This document shows positions 62,423 to 64,000 of a DNA stretch of 64,000 nt, in pieces. The notes beneath the pieces are model-generated. The model ran no database searches, was not told where the DNA came from, and was given only the letters and a program-made list of their open reading frames with translations. The stretch lies in assembly GCA_963973795.1 (NCBI GenBank), contig CAXBAF010000003.1, positions 124,001 to 188,000 on the forward strand, read 5' to 3'. The DNA comes from UBA1926 sp002337215. Lineage in GTDB: Bacteria > Planctomycetota > Phycisphaerae > Phycisphaerales > UBA1924. Within the stretch, counting starts at the first letter, position 1, and each line of letters opens with the position of its first letter. The translations under genes were made by a program, and so were the position numbers.

Positions 62423-64000
62423 ATGCCGTCCAGCCAACCCACCACCCAGCCGACCCGTCTGGCAACGATCCGCACCGCAGCACTCCTCACCCTCGTTGCC
62501 ATCCCAGCATCGACCGTCCGCGCCGATTGGCCCACGACCCCGGACGACTCCATCACACTCGGCATCGCCGAGGCCACGTTCTTCGGCAGCCGGCAGACCC
62601 TCGCCGTCATCGAGACCGACGCCGAAACCAACACATGGATCGCCTGGCAGCAGTCCTACTGCGGCGGCTTCGATGAAGGCGTCGTCCGGCTCAACCGCAT
62701 CGACCGCGATGGCACACTCTTCAACGAGACCGGCGCCGCCGTGCAGCCCGATCCCACGTGCGGATTCGTCGTGCCGCCCTTGCTCGTCCCAACTGGCAAC
62801 GCCGTCGCCGTCACCCGAGGCCTGAGCGATCTCAGCCAGGACGCCCTCAACGCGTACGAGCAGAATGCCGCGCCCATCTGGGGCCCGGGGTTCACCACCG
62901 ATTCACCCGTCGCCATCCAGCACCTCGCCGCCCTGCCATCGGGCGATCTCATCGCCGCGTCCATCGATGGGCCGAGCATCCGCCTCGACCGCCTCAACGC
63001 CCAGGGTTCACCGGTCTGGGACACCCCGACCATCCTCGCTTCACCGAGCGGTTCCAACTTCGCAATCCGCGCGATCGTCCCGCTCAACACCGCACGCCCC
63101 GACGACGGCTTCTATCTCGTATGGGACAGTCCCCTCGCCTACACACGCCAAGCCTTTATCCAACGCATCGACACGAACGGCCAACCCGTCTGGGCACAAC
63201 CCATCAACCCGATGCCGGCCCCGCCAACCGACGGCATCTCGCGCCACACGCCCCCCGTCGCCATCGCCACCACACACGGCCGACTCCTCTACGTCTGGAC
63301 CAAGGGCTTCGAGACCGCGACGACCCCAGCCCCCATCCGCTACCAGATCGTCAACCCCGACGCTTCGCTCGCCTTCCCCATCGAGGGCGCCCGCCTCACC
63401 GACACTCCCGAACGGCAGTTCGACCCCATCGTCCGCCGCGACGGATCAACGGGTGAGTTCAGCATCGTCTTCCGCGCGGGCCTGTTCGATGGCCAATCCC
63501 TCAGAGCCCAACGCCTCGACGCGGACGGCCTCCGCCTCTTCAGCGAACACGGCGTCGACATCACCCCCATCCCCCTCGCATCCCCCTTCGAAGCGGGCCT
63601 CATCCAGGGAGAGCTCCACACCCTCTCGCTCGCCACCACGAGCGAAGCGGAAACGACCCTCAACGCCCATCAGGTCACCGACACCCAATCCATCCGCGGC
63701 CCCTGGCCCGTCGCCCGCACCGGTTCGGTCTTCTCCATCGCCGCCGCCGAGGTGAGCCAGGGCCTCATCGTCACCTGGCAGCAGGACGGCCCCGAACTGC
63801 AAGACACGCTCCACGCCGCACGTCTCAACCCCGCAGGCCGCCTCGGCGCGGGCCAGTGCAACCACGCCGACATCTCCGCGCCCTACTACGTCCTCGATCT
63901 GTCCGACATCCAGTCCTTCATCCCGGCATTCCTGAACGACGACCCGGCCGCCGATTTCGCAGACCCCTCGGGCATCCTCGACCTCGCCGACGTCACCGCC
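62423..64000 (+). CDS. Secreted repeat protein with GC-type dockerin (3' truncated)
   Basis: The open frame starts at ATG 62423 (AGAGGA just upstream) and runs off the window end, giving 526 residues. It begins with a signal peptide (ATIRTAALLTLVAIPASTVRA), then a long region of repeated beta-strand units with a pattern of IxRIDTNGxxVW and VVRLNRIDRDGTLF, suggesting a propeller or similar fold. Near the end is CNHADISAPYYVLDLSDIQS, the start of a GC-type dockerin like those at 55524 and 56786, and the second half (PSGILDLADVTA) continues past the window. No catalytic motif is seen; it is probably a surface-displayed protein. Not related in sequence to the GH3 enzyme before it. Confidence 0.78.
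   Translation, partial: MPSSQPTTQPTRLATIRTAALLTLVAIPASTVRADWPTTPDDSITLGIAEATFFGSRQTLAVIETDAETNTWIAWQQSYCGGFDEGVVRLNRIDRDGTLFNETGAAVQPDPTCGFVVPPLLVPTGNAVAVTRGLSDLSQDALNAYEQNAAPIWGPGFTTDSPVAIQHLAALPSGDLIAASIDGPSIRLDRLNAQGSPVWDTPTILASPSGSNFAIRAIVPLNTARPDDGFYLVWDSPLAYTRQAFIQRIDTNGQPVWAQPINPMPAPPTDGISRHTPPVAIATTHGRLLYVWTKGFETATTPAPIRYQIVNPDASLAFPIEGARLTDTPERQFDPIVRRDGSTGEFSIVFRAGLFDGQSLRAQRLDADGLRLFSEHGVDITPIPLASPFEAGLIQGELHTLSLATTSEAETTLNAHQVTDTQSIRGPWPVARTGSVFSIAAAEVSQGLIVTWQQDGPELQDTLHAARLNPAGRLGAGQCNHADISAPYYVLDLSDIQSFIPAFLNDDPAADFADPSGILDLADVTA

Overview
The window is very GC-rich, gene-dense DNA from a marine, polysaccharide-degrading bacterium that I place in the Planctomycetota, probably class Phycisphaerae. 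The main reasons are an ECF sigma factor beside a kinase-RDD membrane protein, many secreted type I sulfatases, pseudopilins with the planctomycete-style N-terminus, PEP-CTERM-like and GC-type dockerin C-termini, and LamG modules on secreted proteins. This placement is inference from protein features; no rRNA or tRNA gene is visible.

Left part (1-19655): a truncated ECF sigma factor, a large Ser/Thr kinase with a second, degenerate kinase-like half, an ankyrin lipoprotein, and an acyltransferase-3 membrane protein that carries a similar ankyrin module inside it. Then follows a mostly minus-strand glycan-assembly cluster: a B12-type radical SAM enzyme, a two-methyltransferase protein, a small Rossmann-domain protein, two GT4, one CgeB-like and two GT2 glycosyltransferases, and an HldE-like kinase/nucleotidyltransferase with swapped domain order. 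Several of these genes overlap by a few bases and are probably cotranscribed.

Middle and right part (19871-64000): a polysaccharide-utilisation region. It encodes a LacI-family regulator, galactokinase, GalE and GalM (no galT seen), a sodium/solute symporter, five sulfatases, a lipoprotein formylglycine-generating enzyme that would activate them, a LacZ-type GH2 with a LamG insertion, GH16, GH128 and GH3 enzymes, two PhoD-like phosphatases, two pseudopilins, and secreted LamG, dockerin-like or PEP-CTERM-like proteins. The gene content suggests use of a sulfated galactan plus a laminarin-like beta-1,3-glucan.

The most notable signal is a family of near-palindromic 14-bp sites (GTYAA-N4-TTRAC) in or at the edge of intergenic regions upstream of galK, the symporter/lacI pair, a sulfatase/FGE pair, the sulfatase-GH2-galE-galM operon, two LamG proteins and one pseudopilin gene. 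They look like operators of the local LacI-type repressor and would tie sugar catabolism to surface structural proteins in one regulon. A second notable point is a small secreted protein with a cohesin-like beta-sandwich plus GC-type dockerin, surrounded by dockerin-bearing enzymes, which hints at a cell-surface assembly.
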